64,000 bases of DNA from Fragum whitleyi. Taxonomy: Eukaryota; Mollusca; Bivalvia; Cardiida; Cardiidae. The position numbers and the translations under genes are program-made. The notes beneath the pieces were generated by a model. The model did no database searches. It was not told where the DNA came from and saw only the letters and a list, made by a program, of their open reading frames with translations. Below, piece by piece: positions 1-10,689 of the stretch (the stretch's first letter is position 1; every line of letters begins with the position of its first letter). The DNA is taken from the NCBI GenBank assembly GCA_948146395.1, contig OX411552.1, positions 51,450,258 to 51,514,257 on the forward strand, in the 5' to 3' direction.

Positions 1-150
1 GTGAAGTTTGGTTGAAATCCATCCAGTAGTTTCTGAGGAGAAGATTTTTAAAAAAAAAAGTTTACGACCTCACGCACGGACGGACGGACGGATGACGGAC
101 ACAATGCCATGACAATAGCCCCAGTGGCTTTCAGCCAGTGGAGCTAAAAA
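1..150 (+). mobile_element. Type-B element, 3' end (cut by window edge)
   Basis: It carries the type-B body core (GTTTGGTTGAAATCCATCC, then a GAGGAGAAGATTT tail), a GGACGGACGGACGG tract, and the 3' hairpin AGTGGCTTTCAGCCAGTGG followed by AGCTAAAAA. Its start lies left of the window. Confidence 0.8.
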
Positions 151-169
151 CACTTATTATACATTTATT

Positions 170-246
170 TATTCATTCACTCAAATCTCTTCATATCAGT
201 ATATTCAGGCCTGTGGAGTAAATCAGCTGCTCAAGCAGCTCTAGTG
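170..246 (-). mobile_element. Type-B element, 5'-end fragment in reverse orientation
   Basis: Read on the minus strand it begins CTAGAGCTGCTTGAGCAGCT, then TTTACTCCACAGGCCTGAA, matching the 5' end of the type-B copy at 53992. It is the only clear element end in the window that reads on the minus strand. Confidence 0.6.
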
Positions 247-765
247 GAACAATCATGAAACTTGGATAGAATTGTTATCTGGTCACAAGGACAACCCCTA
301 TCTAAAAGGTTCAATCAGATAATAGGGGAAAAAGGCCTTAATGACAAAATCCTTCTAAGCACTCTAGAGGCCTCAATTTTGATGGCAGAATGATTTTCTG
401 GTCACAAGGATGAACCCTATCTGACATGTTTGATTTCTTGTTTTTGTCAGCAAATTAACTTTGAATTCAGGCGAGTGATCCTGGGCCATTTTGGTCTTCT
501 TTAGATGAAGAATTTAAAGATTTTTAATCAGGATATTTTACAAGGCATCATTCAATTTCATTTGAATATTGCAAGATATCCGAATTAGAAATCTTAAGAA
601 ATATATAATTTTTAATTCAAAACACAAATGTCCCCTAAGCAGCAAATTTTTCAAAAGATTGACCTTGACATATAACCTTGACCTTGTCACATGATCTTGA
701 CATCTGCAGATGCATATTAATTAGATCTATTATCAGGTCAAAGATGAGCATTGAGTAATTGCAGC
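247..765. other. No gene seen; degenerate repeat DNA
   Basis: AT-rich DNA with two decayed ~115-bp units ('TTTTCTGGTCACAAGGA.GAACCCTATCTGA') near 280 and 400, and 'ACCTTGACATATAACCTTGACC' stretches of type-C body character near 660. There is no open frame with gene-like features. Confidence 0.5.
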
Positions 766-1160
766 ATTATTTTATTTCAATGATACTTCGTGTAAAGCTT
801 CACTATAAAGAGGAGATGAGCATATTGGCAGGGTTACCAAGTTTGACCATTAAATTTAGAGTTACTGCCCCTGATTTGTGAAGCCAAGTTTCTTTTTAGT
901 TCTATTTTTTGGAAACCATTGACTGGATTTCAATGAAACTTTGTGGAAAGCTTCACTAAAAAGAGGAGGTGCGCATATCGTCAGGGTTATCTGGTTTGAC
1001 TATTAAATTCAGAGTTACTGCCCCTGATTGGAAGCCATCTCGTCCTTCCGTCTGTCTGTCCAAGTTTCGTTTCCAAGCTATTTCTTGGAAGCTATCGACC
1101 GGATTTCAATGAAACTTTGTGGAAAGCTTCTCTACAAAGAGGAGATGTAGGAGGAGCATT
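766..1160 (+). repeat. Tandem array, about three ~150-170 bp units
   Basis: The phrase ATTTCAATGAAACTTTGTGG, an AAAGCTTCACTA..AAGAGGAG block and CAGAGTTACTGCCCCTGAT recur at about 780, 930 and 1100. This is the same unit size as the bodies of the named element types, but I see no diagnostic ends. Confidence 0.6.
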
Positions 1161-1345
1161 ATTCCTGTGAAGTTATATTGAATTCTGAATAGGAGCCTAT
1201 GGGAGCATTTTTCAGTGACGGGACAGCCTGTAGCAGCCATGACATCAATCCAATCAGAATTTCACGGACAAATCTGAAAGAGCATGTTCTAACAATAATC
1301 CTGTTAAATTTGGTTGAGTTCTAAAATGTAGTTTCAAAGAAGACT
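1161..1345 (+). repeat. Type-J repeat unit
   Basis: It carries the J-unit landmarks: 'GGACAGCCTGTAGCA.CCATG', 'CAATCAGAATTTCACGGACA', 'CTGAAAGAGCATGTTC', 'AGTTTGGTTGAATTCTGA', 'AGTTTCAGAGAAGAAG'. J units recur at 2300-2480, 17.6-18.6 kb, 62 kb and 63.8 kb. Confidence 0.6.
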
Positions 1346-2300
1346 TTTTTATCCTGTCACTAGCTGTAAATATTGCCTGATAAAAGGGGGTATGATAAAC
1401 TTGTTGATATCAGGTCACTTGATCACGTGACAGCTTTATCATGTCACTTAGTCACGTGACCTGCCGGATCTTCTTTTTGCGACTAATAGGTCTGAAAACA
1501 GTCCTCTCTAACATTTTTTTCTTTTGATTTGAGTGTCTATTTCTGATAAAAAACATTTGACTTGATTCTCATATATTTTTAAAATCAAGTCGCGACCATA
1601 TCGATGACGTAGGACATGACTGATGACGTAATCTATAAAATTGTGATGAAGCTTATCTTGGTGTTTACATCCGACCTCCAAAACTGTCAGGATTTTAAAA
1701 CATTTATCTGAATGGATTCAACGCAGATATTATTCGCATGAGGAGGATTTCAGAGATAGTAACTTTGCATCTGATCTAAATCTATGTTCATCCTCTGATT
1801 TAGAGCATGGAAGGCATTGAATTGAGATTTGCTTTAAGCTGCATGACAACAAAACTTTGGAGAAAAAGGACGTTTGAGATTGCGAAATTCACCAGCTTAA
1901 TATCTTCTTAATCATTAAGGTATGAAAGTATTACAGTTTTCTTTTGTTAAATAATTTTTTGCTACAGCATTACAAATCCTTTCAATTATCAAGTTCATAA
2001 GCCGTTAGAGATCACCCAAACTCCTCCACCCATTCACCCTTATAACGAGGACTCGCCAAAATCGAAGTTGTAAATCAGGATCGAATTGTATTTTTGTAAA
2101 TAAATAACAATTAGAGTTTAAAAAAAAGATTGTAACAGGATAAATAGAATAGATGATAGGTGACTTGAGATGGAAAAGTTTATCGGGCTCGGCTGCGGAA
2201 TTTATCCGGTTCGCCTCCGGCTCACCAGATAAATTCCTACGCCTTGCCCGATAAACTTTTCCATATCAAGTCACCAACCATCTATTCTCTATATATCAAT
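1346..2300. mobile_element. Probable inserted element interrupting a J repeat, ending in a foldback
   Basis: J-type repeat ends near 1345 and resumes near 2300. The intervening ~950 bp is unlike its surroundings and contains two CACGTG palindromes (about 1424-1460). The left part has ATAAACTTGTTGATATCAGG followed by TCACTTG. The right end has a related ATAAACTTTTCCATATCAAG followed by TCACC. The related ends suggest one mobile unit. I find no protein-coding frame in it and cannot name the family. Confidence 0.35.
2145..2290. repeat. ~145-bp foldback (near-palindromic) element
   Basis: The left arm reads AATAGATGATAGGTGACTTG, then AGATGGAAAAGTTTATCGGGC. The right arm is its reverse complement with few changes (GCCCGATAAACTTTTCCATA, TCAAGTCACCAACCATCTATT). 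The inner GAATTTATCCGG also pairs with CCAGATAAATTC. Such a structure would extrude as a long hairpin. Confidence 0.8.
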
Positions 2301-2484
2301 CCTCATATGGGACCCTTTTTCACAAATGGAACAGCCTGTAGAGCCCATGTAATCAGCCCAATCAGAATTTCATGGACAAATCTGAAAGGGCATGTTCTAA
2401 GCATAATTCCTGTGAACTTTGGTTGAATTCTGAACAGTAGTTTCAAAAAAGAAGATTATTTGTAATCCACCATATCGAGACCCT
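2301..2484 (+). repeat. Type-J repeat unit
   Basis: J landmarks are GGAACAGCCTGTAGAGCCCA, AATCAGAATTTCATGGACAA and TGAACTTTGGTTGAATTCTG. It continues the unit broken at 1345. Confidence 0.6.
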
Positions 2485-2489
2485 TATTC

Positions 2490-2545
2490 ATCTCTATATT
2501 GACAGTCCGACGCGCTACCAACTGTGCCATGACGGAGGCTTAGTC
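2490..2545 (-). mobile_element. SINE head fragment (tRNA-derived)
   Basis: On the minus strand it reads TGGCACAGTTGG (an RNA polymerase III A-box) followed by TAGCGCGTCGGACTGTCAAT, the same sequence as the head of the SINE at 18.13-18.40 kb. The rest of the element is missing. Confidence 0.6.
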
Positions 2546-2769
2546 GAGCAGAATTTCACAAACAATTCTGAAAGAGCTATAACCTCTTGACAATGGGAAC
2601 TTTAAGCAAGTACAATGTACTAAATATTCAATGTTTTCCTTTAAATTTACTCTATTTTATATCCTTTGCGATGTCCTGGACGGCACATCACCAATTATTC
2701 TATTTTAAATGATAGGTCCTGGAGAGTAATGAACTATATTTGTATATAAAGTTTCATACCTTTAAAAAG

Positions 2770-3540
2770 ACATCCAAAGTAGATGCTAAGTTCAAGGGTA
2801 GATAATTCTCTAACCTGAGGGAATTGAAGTCACGAAATTGCATCTTATACTTGTAAAACTTCAACATGTGATAAATGTTTGTATAAAATTTCAAAGTTTT
2901 TGAAGGAAGACAGAAGAAGGAGTTTGCGACACAAAATTACTAGTTTACGTGTACAAAATGAATAAAATGGCTTAAGTTCAAGGGCAGAAAATTCTTGAAC
3001 CTGGGGGAGTAGGGACCCCAAAATTGAGTCTTGCAAAATTTCAACATGTGATAAATGTTTGTATAAAATTTCAAAGCTTTTGAAGGAAAAATGAAGGAGG
3101 AGTTAGTGACTCAAAATTACTAGAATATGTATACAAAAAGAATAAAATGGCTTAAGTTGAAGGGCAGAAAATTCTTGATTCAGGGGGAGTTGGGACCTCA
3201 AAATTGTGTCTTGCAAAACTTCAACATGTGATAAATGATTGTAGGAGTTTGCAACAAAAAATTACTTGTATATGTGCACGAAAAGAATAAAATTTCTTAA
3301 GTTGAAGGGCAGAAAATTCTAGAACCAGGGGGAGTCAGGACCTTAAAATTGCGTCTTGCAAAACTTCAACATGTGATAAATGCTTTTATAAAATATCAAG
3401 GCCATTGAAGGAAAACTGAAGGAGTTTGTAACACAAAATTACTAGTATAAATGTCCATGGACGGACAGACAGACAGACAGACACACACACAGGCTGATTC
3501 CAGTATAATCCCCCCAAAATATCATTTGTATAACATGAAA
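2770..3540 (+). repeat. Tandem array of four ~170-bp units with GACA/CA tail
   Basis: The block CTTCAACATGTGATAAATG, ATAAAATTTCAAAG, GGAGTTTG.GACACAAAATTAC and TTCAAGGGCAGAAAATTCTT repeats at about 2860, 3035, 3220 and 3365. It ends in a GGACAGACAGACAG-CACACA tract (3458-3492), the usual pre-terminal tract of the lettered elements. It is probably a decayed type-D/E relative. Confidence 0.6.
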
Positions 3541-3830
3541 AAAGTTTCATGAAAATATATCCAAAAATGAAGGAGTTGTGATGACAAGGAAATTTACTTA
3601 AAGGCCCCCTTTCCTATGATGCCATACAATGGCACCAAATGACAAAGGCCATTGTCACATGAGAAATATTTTGTTTAAGTTTCATGACAATCCATGCATA
3701 AATGAAGACGTTGTGTAAATAATAAATATGACAAAGCCCTTTTCCCATGACACAGCATATTATCACCAAACCTCCATGAAATGCATGAAGTTACTTGATA
3801 AGAGACATTCTATGAGAGTTTTATATAGTC
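3541..3830 (+). repeat. Decayed repeat units
   Basis: It holds 'AAAGTTTCATGAAAATATATCC' and 'TTTAAGTTTCATGACAATCCATG' cores separated by ~140 bp, each with 'CCCTTTTCC.ATGA' spacers. These are type-A/D body units without ends. No gene is seen. Confidence 0.5.
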
Positions 3831-4350
3831 TGACTTCTATATGGACCAACATTTCGCCAAAAATCTCAGAATCGAATTAATGAAAGGTATTTTTTTTCTT
3901 GTCATAGCATATTTTCCATCTAATACCATGAAGAATTATGATTTTCAGAATTTTTGGATGTAATATAATGATTTTGTCCATCCAACTACATGTTAATTCA
4001 TGTTTTATAACTTCTTTGTGTCTGTATTAAATTGAACAGCAAATTGTCTTACCAAAAATAGTTCTGGTTTGCATAGTGGCCAACTCAAAAGTGTATGATT
4101 TTAAGTGAGTACTTTTGGTATAAAATAGAGTATTTTTTTTAAATTGATTTTGTGGAAGACTTTTCCTTCCTTAGTATATCAAATCTGAGTGTATTCTCTC
4201 TTACTTCTAAAAAACATTTGACATAACAATTGATAATTGTTTTTATCTATTCTGAGATGAACCCTATATTCACTCATTTCGACCAATAAAAAAGCATTAT
4301 TTAACGAAGTTCTTGGGAATTTCATGAGGAAAAGTAGATATTCAGGCAAG
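3831..4350. repeat. Dispersed ~515-bp repeat, copy 1
   Basis: Matches 37438-37950 along its length: TATGGACCAACATTT, CATATTTTCCATCTAATACC, AATTTTTG.ATGTAA..TAATG, then ACCAAT.AAAAAGC.TTA. Identity is roughly four in five by eye. No end features are recognised. Confidence 0.65.
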
Positions 4351-5296
4351 TCATAACAGTATTTATCACGATATATTTAAGTTTAAGATCACATGACCGT
4401 CAAAATGCTAATAAGCATGTCCAAAAAGGAAAAAATCGACATTTCATCTGTAAAATGTGTAGTATAAAACCACATGTTTTTACTTTATGTTTATATTTTT
4501 ACTACTAAACAGCCTTCATCACCCCTCGTGTTTATGAGTGGAAAATGCGAAAATATTAACATTAACTAGATAGACAAAATCATTATTTTGAAATCATTTT
4601 ATTTTCAAAAAAAAATTTTTGGAATAGTATCAAGCTGAAATTAAGATTTTACTACATACATATCCTTCATCCAAACGCATTTTTGTGTAATTAAGGAAAA
4701 TGTTGTTCCATATACGAGGGATGTTCAATTATTATCCGGATTAGGTCAATAAATCATCATAGATTTAACGCTATGTGAAAAAAGTATACTTATATCAACG
4801 GGACACTTTATATGCTCAAACTTGCCAAAACCTGAAGCATTTGAATGATGTATATTCATTTCATACGCAAACAAAAACACATGGGTATTGGGTGGCGGCG
4901 CACAGTACATGATGCTAGCAACGTTGTTGAAAATCGAGACATTTGATGTTGTGTAATTTAGCTTGTCACGGCTCGTTATTCATTGAATAAGAATGAATTC
5001 AGTGTTCCAGTAATTAAGCTGTACTTTTATGGTTTGTATAAAATTAAAATCGAATGGTGCAAAATCAAAACTCTCAGAATGGTGACCCTTAGAAAATGGC
5101 CTAGAGACTCGGCAATTGACGTCCCTACAGTTGCTTGGATAAGTTTCTCTCTGTCCATTCTTCCTCTTATCTCATGGGGCACGGAAGCGTCTTCAATTAT
5201 GAAAATAAAGCATTTGGAAGAATGAACCATTCCCTTTCAGCGTGACAAGTATTTGATTTATGTCTTTCGATATTTTTGTAGATTTTGAATAGAATA
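4351..5296. other. No gene seen; single-copy-looking AT-rich DNA
   Basis: No repeat family recurs here within the window. Short open frames on both strands around 4983-5230 overlap one another and show no splice-bounded or conserved protein. Confidence 0.4.
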
Positions 5297-6295
5297 ACTA
5301 GAAAGCCATGAATGGCTTGTGTCGCTCCACAGGCTTGAATTTCTTGTAATAGCAAATCTAAGCTTTGACTAGATTTTTAGATATTTTGGGTTCTACTGAT
5401 GTTGAAATGATTTTCAAACTTTCCACTATTATAACATAAAGAGAAATGAACTCCGCTCATAAAAGACGTATTTTTCATCCAATGACAATAATTTTTGGCT
5501 GCATGATAATGGGTCACCTAAGGATCATACTTATGAAGTTTGATTGATACCCATAAGTTACATTCTGAGAAAATGATTTTAAAAGCTTCCACAATATAAC
5601 ATATAGAGAAATGACCTCTGCCCATAAAATACACATTTTTCATCCCATCACAAAAAATTTTGGTAGACTGATAAAAGTTCACTCAAGGATCATTCCAATT
5701 AAATTTGGTTGATATCCATTGGTTAGATTCTGAGAAAATGATTTCCAAAGTTTCCACTATATAACATATAGAGAAATGACCTTTCATCCGAGCACTATAA
5801 TTTTTAATAGACTGATAAAGGGTCACTCAAGGATCATTCCAGTGAAATTTGATTGATATCCATCACTTACATTCTGAGAAAATGATTTTCAAAGTTTCCA
5901 CTATAGAAAATATAGAGAAATGACCTCCGCCAATAAAATGCATATTTTTCATCGGATCTCAATTATCTTTTTTAGACTGATGAAGGGCCACACAAGGATC
6001 ATTCATGTAAAATTTCATTGGTATCCATCAATTAGAATCTGAGAAAACTCACTTTTTACCATATTTGGAAATTAGCCACGCCCATTAAATCCATGTTTTT
6101 CATTGGATCAAAATTTCTTGAACAACTTTGAAAGAGGGTCACCCAAGGATTATTCCTGTGAGGTTTGGTTGAAATTCATCCAGTAGTTTCTGAGAAGATT
6201 TTTAAAGAAAAAGTTTACAACCGGACGCACAGACGCACGGACGGACACAACGCCATGACAATAGCCCAGTGGCTTTCAGCCAGTGGAGCTAATAA
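5297..6295 (+). mobile_element. Type-B element, near full length (~1.0 kb)
   Basis: It starts AACTAGAAAGCCATGAATGG (5' hairpin AGCCAT-GA-ATGGCT), then CTTGTGTCGCTCCACAGGC. The body is five units of ~125-145 bp ('AAATTTGATTGATATCCAT', 'CTGAGAAAATGATTTTCAAAG'). The tail is a GGACGCACAGACGCACGG tract, a TGGCTTTCAGCCA hairpin and GTGGAGCTAATAAAA. It carries no protein. It closely resembles the copy at 6863-7672. Confidence 0.8.
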
Positions 6296-6579
6296 AAATT
6301 CAAATTCCTAGCATTCAGTTGACGTCCTCTAGAATGTTCCGAAACACTTACCCAGCCACATTTAAGGTGTTTGGTTGAAATTCATCCAGTAGTTTCTGAG
6401 AAGAAGATTTTTAAAGAAAAAGTTTACAACCGGACGCACAGACGCACGGACGGACACAACGCCATGACAATAGCCCAGTGGCTTTCAGCCAGTGGAGCTA
6501 ATAAAAATTCAAATTCCTAGCATTCAGTTGACGTCCTCTAGAATGTTCCGAAACACTTACCCAGCCACATTTAAGGTGT
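6163..6579 (+). repeat. Two-copy tandem duplication (~206-209 bp) spanning a type-B 3' end
   Basis: 6163-6370 and 6369-6579 are almost identical; one 3-bp GAA difference is visible. Each copy runs from inside the B body (GTTTGGTTGAAATTCATCC), through the element's 3' end, into the same ~77 bp of flanking DNA ending TTTAAGGTGT. Confidence 0.9.
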
Positions 6580-6862
6580 ATATAATACTTATTCCAGCAA
6601 CTCAATTAATCTTCAAGTTTTTCAAAAGTTAGAAAAGAAAGAATATTTACAAACGAAGTCCAAATATATGGATTATTTTATCTGCTGCGCCCGGTACTTG
6701 TTACCATGCATTTTAAATGGCAGATGCATGAGCGCTATGTTTGATTACTATACAAATTTTACACAACAATATATGGATTGAATTCCGACAGCGAATGATA
6801 CCAAATTTAGTTTGATTGCTTCCATAATATAATTTTGAGAGGCAAAATCCGGTTAATTTTTA
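6580..6862. other. No gene seen between two type-B elements
   Basis: Short AT-rich spacer without recognisable repeat ends. Confidence 0.4.
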
Positions 6863-7672
6863 AACTAGAAAGCCATGAATGGCTTGAGTCGCTCCACAGG
6901 CTTGAAATAGCAAATCTAAGGTTTGCCTAGATTTAAGGATATTTTGGGTTCTACTGATGTTAAAATGAATTTCAAAGTTTCCACTATATATAATATAGAG
7001 AAATAACCTCTGACAATAGGAGACCTATTTTCATCCAATGACATTAATTTTCCGCTGCATGATAAAGGTTCACTCAAGAATCATTCCAGTGAAATTTGGT
7101 TGATATCCATAACTTAGATTCCGAGAAATGATTCATAAAGTTTCCACTATATATCATATAGAGAAATGACCTGCCCCCATAAAATACATATTTTTCATCC
7201 GATCACAATCATTTTTGGTAGACTGATAAAGGTTCACTCAATGATTTTCAAAGTTTCCACTATATAACATATAGAAAAATGACCTCCGTAATTAAAATAC
7301 ATATTTTTCATCCAATGATCACTATAATTTTTGGTAGACTGATAAAAGTTCACTCAAGGATCATTCCAGTTAAATTTGGTTGATATCCATCAATTTCATT
7401 GGTATCCATCAATTAGAATCTAAGAAAACTCACTTTTTACCATATTTGGAAATTAGCCATGCCCATTAAATCCATGTTTTTCATTGGATCAAAATTTCTT
7501 GAACAACTTTGAAAGAGGGCCACCCAAGGATCATTCCTGTGAAGTTTGGTTGAAATTCATCCAGTAGTTTCTGAGGAGAAGATTTGTAAAGAAAAAGTTT
7601 ACGACCAGACGCACGGACGGACACAACGCCATGACAATAGCCCCAGTGGCTTTCAGCCAGTGGAGCTAAAAA
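6863..7672 (+). mobile_element. Type-B element, second copy (~0.8 kb)
   Basis: It has the same 5' end as the copy at 5297 (ACTAGAAAGCCATGAATGGC), the same body units and the same 3' end (GTGGCTTTCAGCCAGTGG, AGCTAAAAA). One body unit fewer makes it shorter. Confidence 0.8.
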
Positions 7673-8065
7673 CCCTTGTAGAAGTCAAACAGACTATACA
7701 TACAATATGCACATTGTCACATGATGTAGAATACTAAGTGAAGCATTCATTAACTTCCATGTATAATTGAAGGAGTAGTGTTAATTGATATACATAGAGG
7801 CCCTGACGCGGCATATAACTAAACAGCCACAAATGCAAACTGTCGATGGAAAATTCTGTGAAAGTTTCACATGAATGTATCCATTATTTAAAGAGGAGTT
7901 TTATCAAAAATAAGTTTCTGTTAGGGCCACTTTTTCTTTTTCTATGATACAGTATAAAATCACTAGACCACATCAATATGCACATGGTCATCTAATGTAG
8001 AATTCTAAGTGAACTTTTTATTATCTTCCATGTATAAATGAAGGACTTTTCCATGAAAGAGTGAA
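7673..8065 (+). repeat. Two decayed ~270-bp-spaced repeat units
   Basis: 'CAATATGCACAT.GTCA', 'ATGTAGAAT.CTAAGTGAA' and 'TTCCATGTATAA.TGAAGGA' occur at about 7700 and 7970. Related sequence lies near 3640-3780. No ends are seen. Confidence 0.5.
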
Positions 8066-9594
8066 ATGAAAACAAAATACGCCGCCACTTTGCTGCTGTT
8101 TCACGAAAATAATAGTGGACACTACTTATTTTGACAGAACCAAATTGAAAATGACCAAGTTTCATTTAAATCAAGACAAAAAGTCAGGAGGAGTTGCCTC
8201 ACAAGGCTGCAATTTCAATAAGCCCTAGGCACTAAGTTTTAAGGGGGCATAATTCAGGGAAATAAATGAGCCATAAAATCCTTGATCCATGTACATCTAC
8301 AAATTATGGTGATGACATTGACCAAGTTTCATTTAAATAAAAGACAAAAAGTAAGGAGGAGTTGTGTTCAAAAGGCTGGAATTTCAATAAGCCCTAGATA
8401 CTAAGTTTTAAGGGGGCATAATTTAGGGTAAAATTAATGAACCATAAAATCCTTACTTCATGCTCATCTACCAATTTCGGTTATAACATCTACCAAGTTT
8501 CATTTAGATCCAGCCAGAAACTTAGGAAGAGTTGCATTCACAAGGCTGCAATTTCAATAAGCCCCAGAGACTAAATTTAAAGGGGGCATAACTGAGGCAA
8601 TAAGCCCCAGAGACTAAGTTTTTAAGGGGAATTACTTAGGCAAAAATCAACGAACCATAAAATCAATCCTTCATGCACATCTACCAATTGAGGTAATAAC
8701 ATTGACCAAGTTTCAAGAAGATCCAGCCAGAAACTTAGGAGAAGTTGCGTTGACAAGAAAAGTGGACCCAGAGACTAAGTTATCAAGGGGCATAACTCAG
8801 GCAAAAATCAACGAACCATAAAATCATTCCTTCATGCACATCTACCAATTGAGGTGATAACATTGACAGGCCTCCTAGCAGGCCAAAACAAAAATAAAGG
8901 TTTTTATAAAGGCTCCAATGTATGAAAATAAAGGCCTTTTAGTGTAAAATATGAAAAAATATAGAGTAAATAAAGGCTATTTTCATCGAAGTTCTCATTT
9001 CTTTATAAAACCTAGTCACACCAGAGTCATTTTTTGATGTTATATACTGCATTCTCAAAAACTCAAGATGAAAGAAACAACAGCAGCATTGTTGAACTAC
9101 ACATAAAAGAAGGGAAATTGCAGAACAAAAGCCATTATTTGCTTTAAGGTAGCAAGGCAACCAGTCAGAGAAAATATAAAGGTTTTGAGTGAGAATTACA
9201 GGCTATTTTGGTGTTTTAAAGGTTTTCTGGGGAAATGTAAAGGTTTTAAAGGTTTGCTATGAAATTAAAGGTTTTTAAAGGTTTCACTAGGAGGCCAGCA
9301 TTGACCAAATTTCAAGAAGATACAGCCATAAACCTAGGAGGAGTTGTGTTGACAAGAAAAGTGGACCCAGAGACTAAGTTATCAAGGGGCATAACTCAGG
9401 CAAAAATCAGCGAACCGTAAAATCCTTCCTTCATGCACATCTACCAATTGAGATGATCACATTGACCAAGTTTCAAGAAGATCCAGCCAGAAACTTAGGA
9501 GGAGTTGCGTTGACAAGAAAAGTGGACGGACGGATGGACGGACAGACGGAGAAGATGACGCCAATATACGTCCACCTCCGGCGGCGTATAAAAA
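8066..9594 (+). mobile_element. Type-D element with code word ATACGCCGCC, carrying an insertion
   Basis: The 5' region has AAAATACGCCGCCAC (~8073). The 3' end reads ACCTCCGGCGGCGTATAAAAA after a GGACGGACGGATGGACGG tract, so GGCGGCGTAT is the reverse complement of the 5' word. The body is ~150-bp units with 'CCAAGTTTCA.....ATCCAGCCAGAAACTTAGGAGGAGTTG'. It is interrupted at 8869-9296. Confidence 0.65.
8869..9296. mobile_element. 428-bp terminal-inverted-repeat element inside the type-D element
   Basis: It starts GGCCTCCTAG and ends CTAGGAGGCC. The flanks read CATTGACA and CATTGACC, suggesting a 7-8 bp target duplication of the host unit ('ACATTGACCAAGTTTC' when uninterrupted). The inside is full of 'TAAAGGTTTT' repeats. 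It has no transposase. A hAT-like non-autonomous element is one possibility. Confidence 0.6.
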
Positions 9595-9689
9595 TGACTG
9601 ACTGCATGTTTTTTGACTGGACTGAAATGTTGATCCCTACTTGGTGAAGAGTGTGAGGTTGAAAGATCTAATATGATTCTCGCAACCAT

Positions 9690-10320
9690 CACAGCTGTGG
9701 TGTTCTTATTTGACTCGGGTCATAGCGCAAGATTTCAGTGATTTGATATTTGATATTGCTAGTTTGATGTGAATTTGAATTGAAGTGGTTGGCCACTGGA
9801 GTTTCTGTTTTCAGACGTATATCACGCAGATGTTTTGATTGTGATTTGGAATTCACGTTTGGTTTCTCCCACATACTGCTTAGAGCATTTTTTGCAAGCT
9901 AGGAAGTAGACCACATTTCTTGTGGCACAGTGTCCTCTTATTTTGCATCTATATTTAAGCGTAGTGTAAGAGCTCCGGCAGATCTTGCTCTGGTTTGTGT
10001 TGCTGCAGAAGCTGCAGTTAGCGAGCTAACACTTGTCTAAGAAGTTCTGTATTATGCCAAATGCGGCTGGGTTGAGATTGGAGAATTTCGCACATGTGAC
10101 TGTGTCTTGAATTTTAGGACAAATTTTGTTGGCAATCATTGGTGGCTTTGGAAATACTTCATTTACTGTTAATCCTATTAGTGGCCAAAGGCTAAAGGTG
10201 GCAATTTTGATGAAGGAGTTATGCCTGTTGAAGGTTAAGACCAATGGTAGTACAGCCTTATTTGGTTGTTTAGGTAGTGGAGTGGGAAGGGATTGCCATC
10301 CAAAACAAGCTAACACTAGC
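9690..10320 (-). pseudogene. Penelope-like retroelement remnant (RT C terminus and GIY-YIG endonuclease)
   Basis: On the minus strand, 9840-9960 in shifting frames reads GHCATRNVVYFLACKKCSKQ then YVGET. This is the Cys-rich lead into the GIY-YIG endonuclease core of Penelope-like elements, followed by a decayed HLRD/VANHF stretch. Upstream (10026-10316) lies 'PLVLTFNRHNSFIKIATFSLWPLI' (broken here as it reads PLVLTFNRHNSF then IKIATFSLWPLI) and 'EVFPKPPMIA', resembling the segment between the reverse transcriptase and the endonuclease. Frameshifts and in-frame stops show that it is dead. Confidence 0.6.
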
Positions 10321-10685
10321 TTACATCACCCTCTCATGAGTTCTTTATTGAACGAAACTGGTCAGGGATATGATGAAAAGTAGAAGAAACTCTAAAAAGA
10401 ACAAACAGAAGCATGTCTCTACAAGACATGCTAGTCGATGATGTCACCCAGAGAGGCAGAAGTATGTCTCCGGGGCAAAACTGTCAAAAGTTACCATACG
10501 GCACCAGACAGATAAGCAAGGCAACTACCTCAACTCCGGCAGGAGTTTTGCTTCCTTGCAACCCACCCCAGACAAAAACCAGCAAAATTGTCAATACATA
10601 ATCGGCACCTAGCCAATTATCAAGTGCAACCCACATTGCCTCTTTCCAGCAAACTTCTAACTAATATATATGAAGAAGGGTTAAC
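10321..10685. other. No intact gene; possibly more of the decayed retroelement
   Basis: Both strands carry short open frames. The region adjoins the Penelope-like remnant and may be its degraded 5' part, but I recognise no motif. Confidence 0.3.
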
Positions 10686-10689
10686 AATA

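Noticed and set aside
5027..5230. Gene candidates on both strands
   Set aside because: The frames overlap head-on, are short, and show no conserved motif or splice structure.
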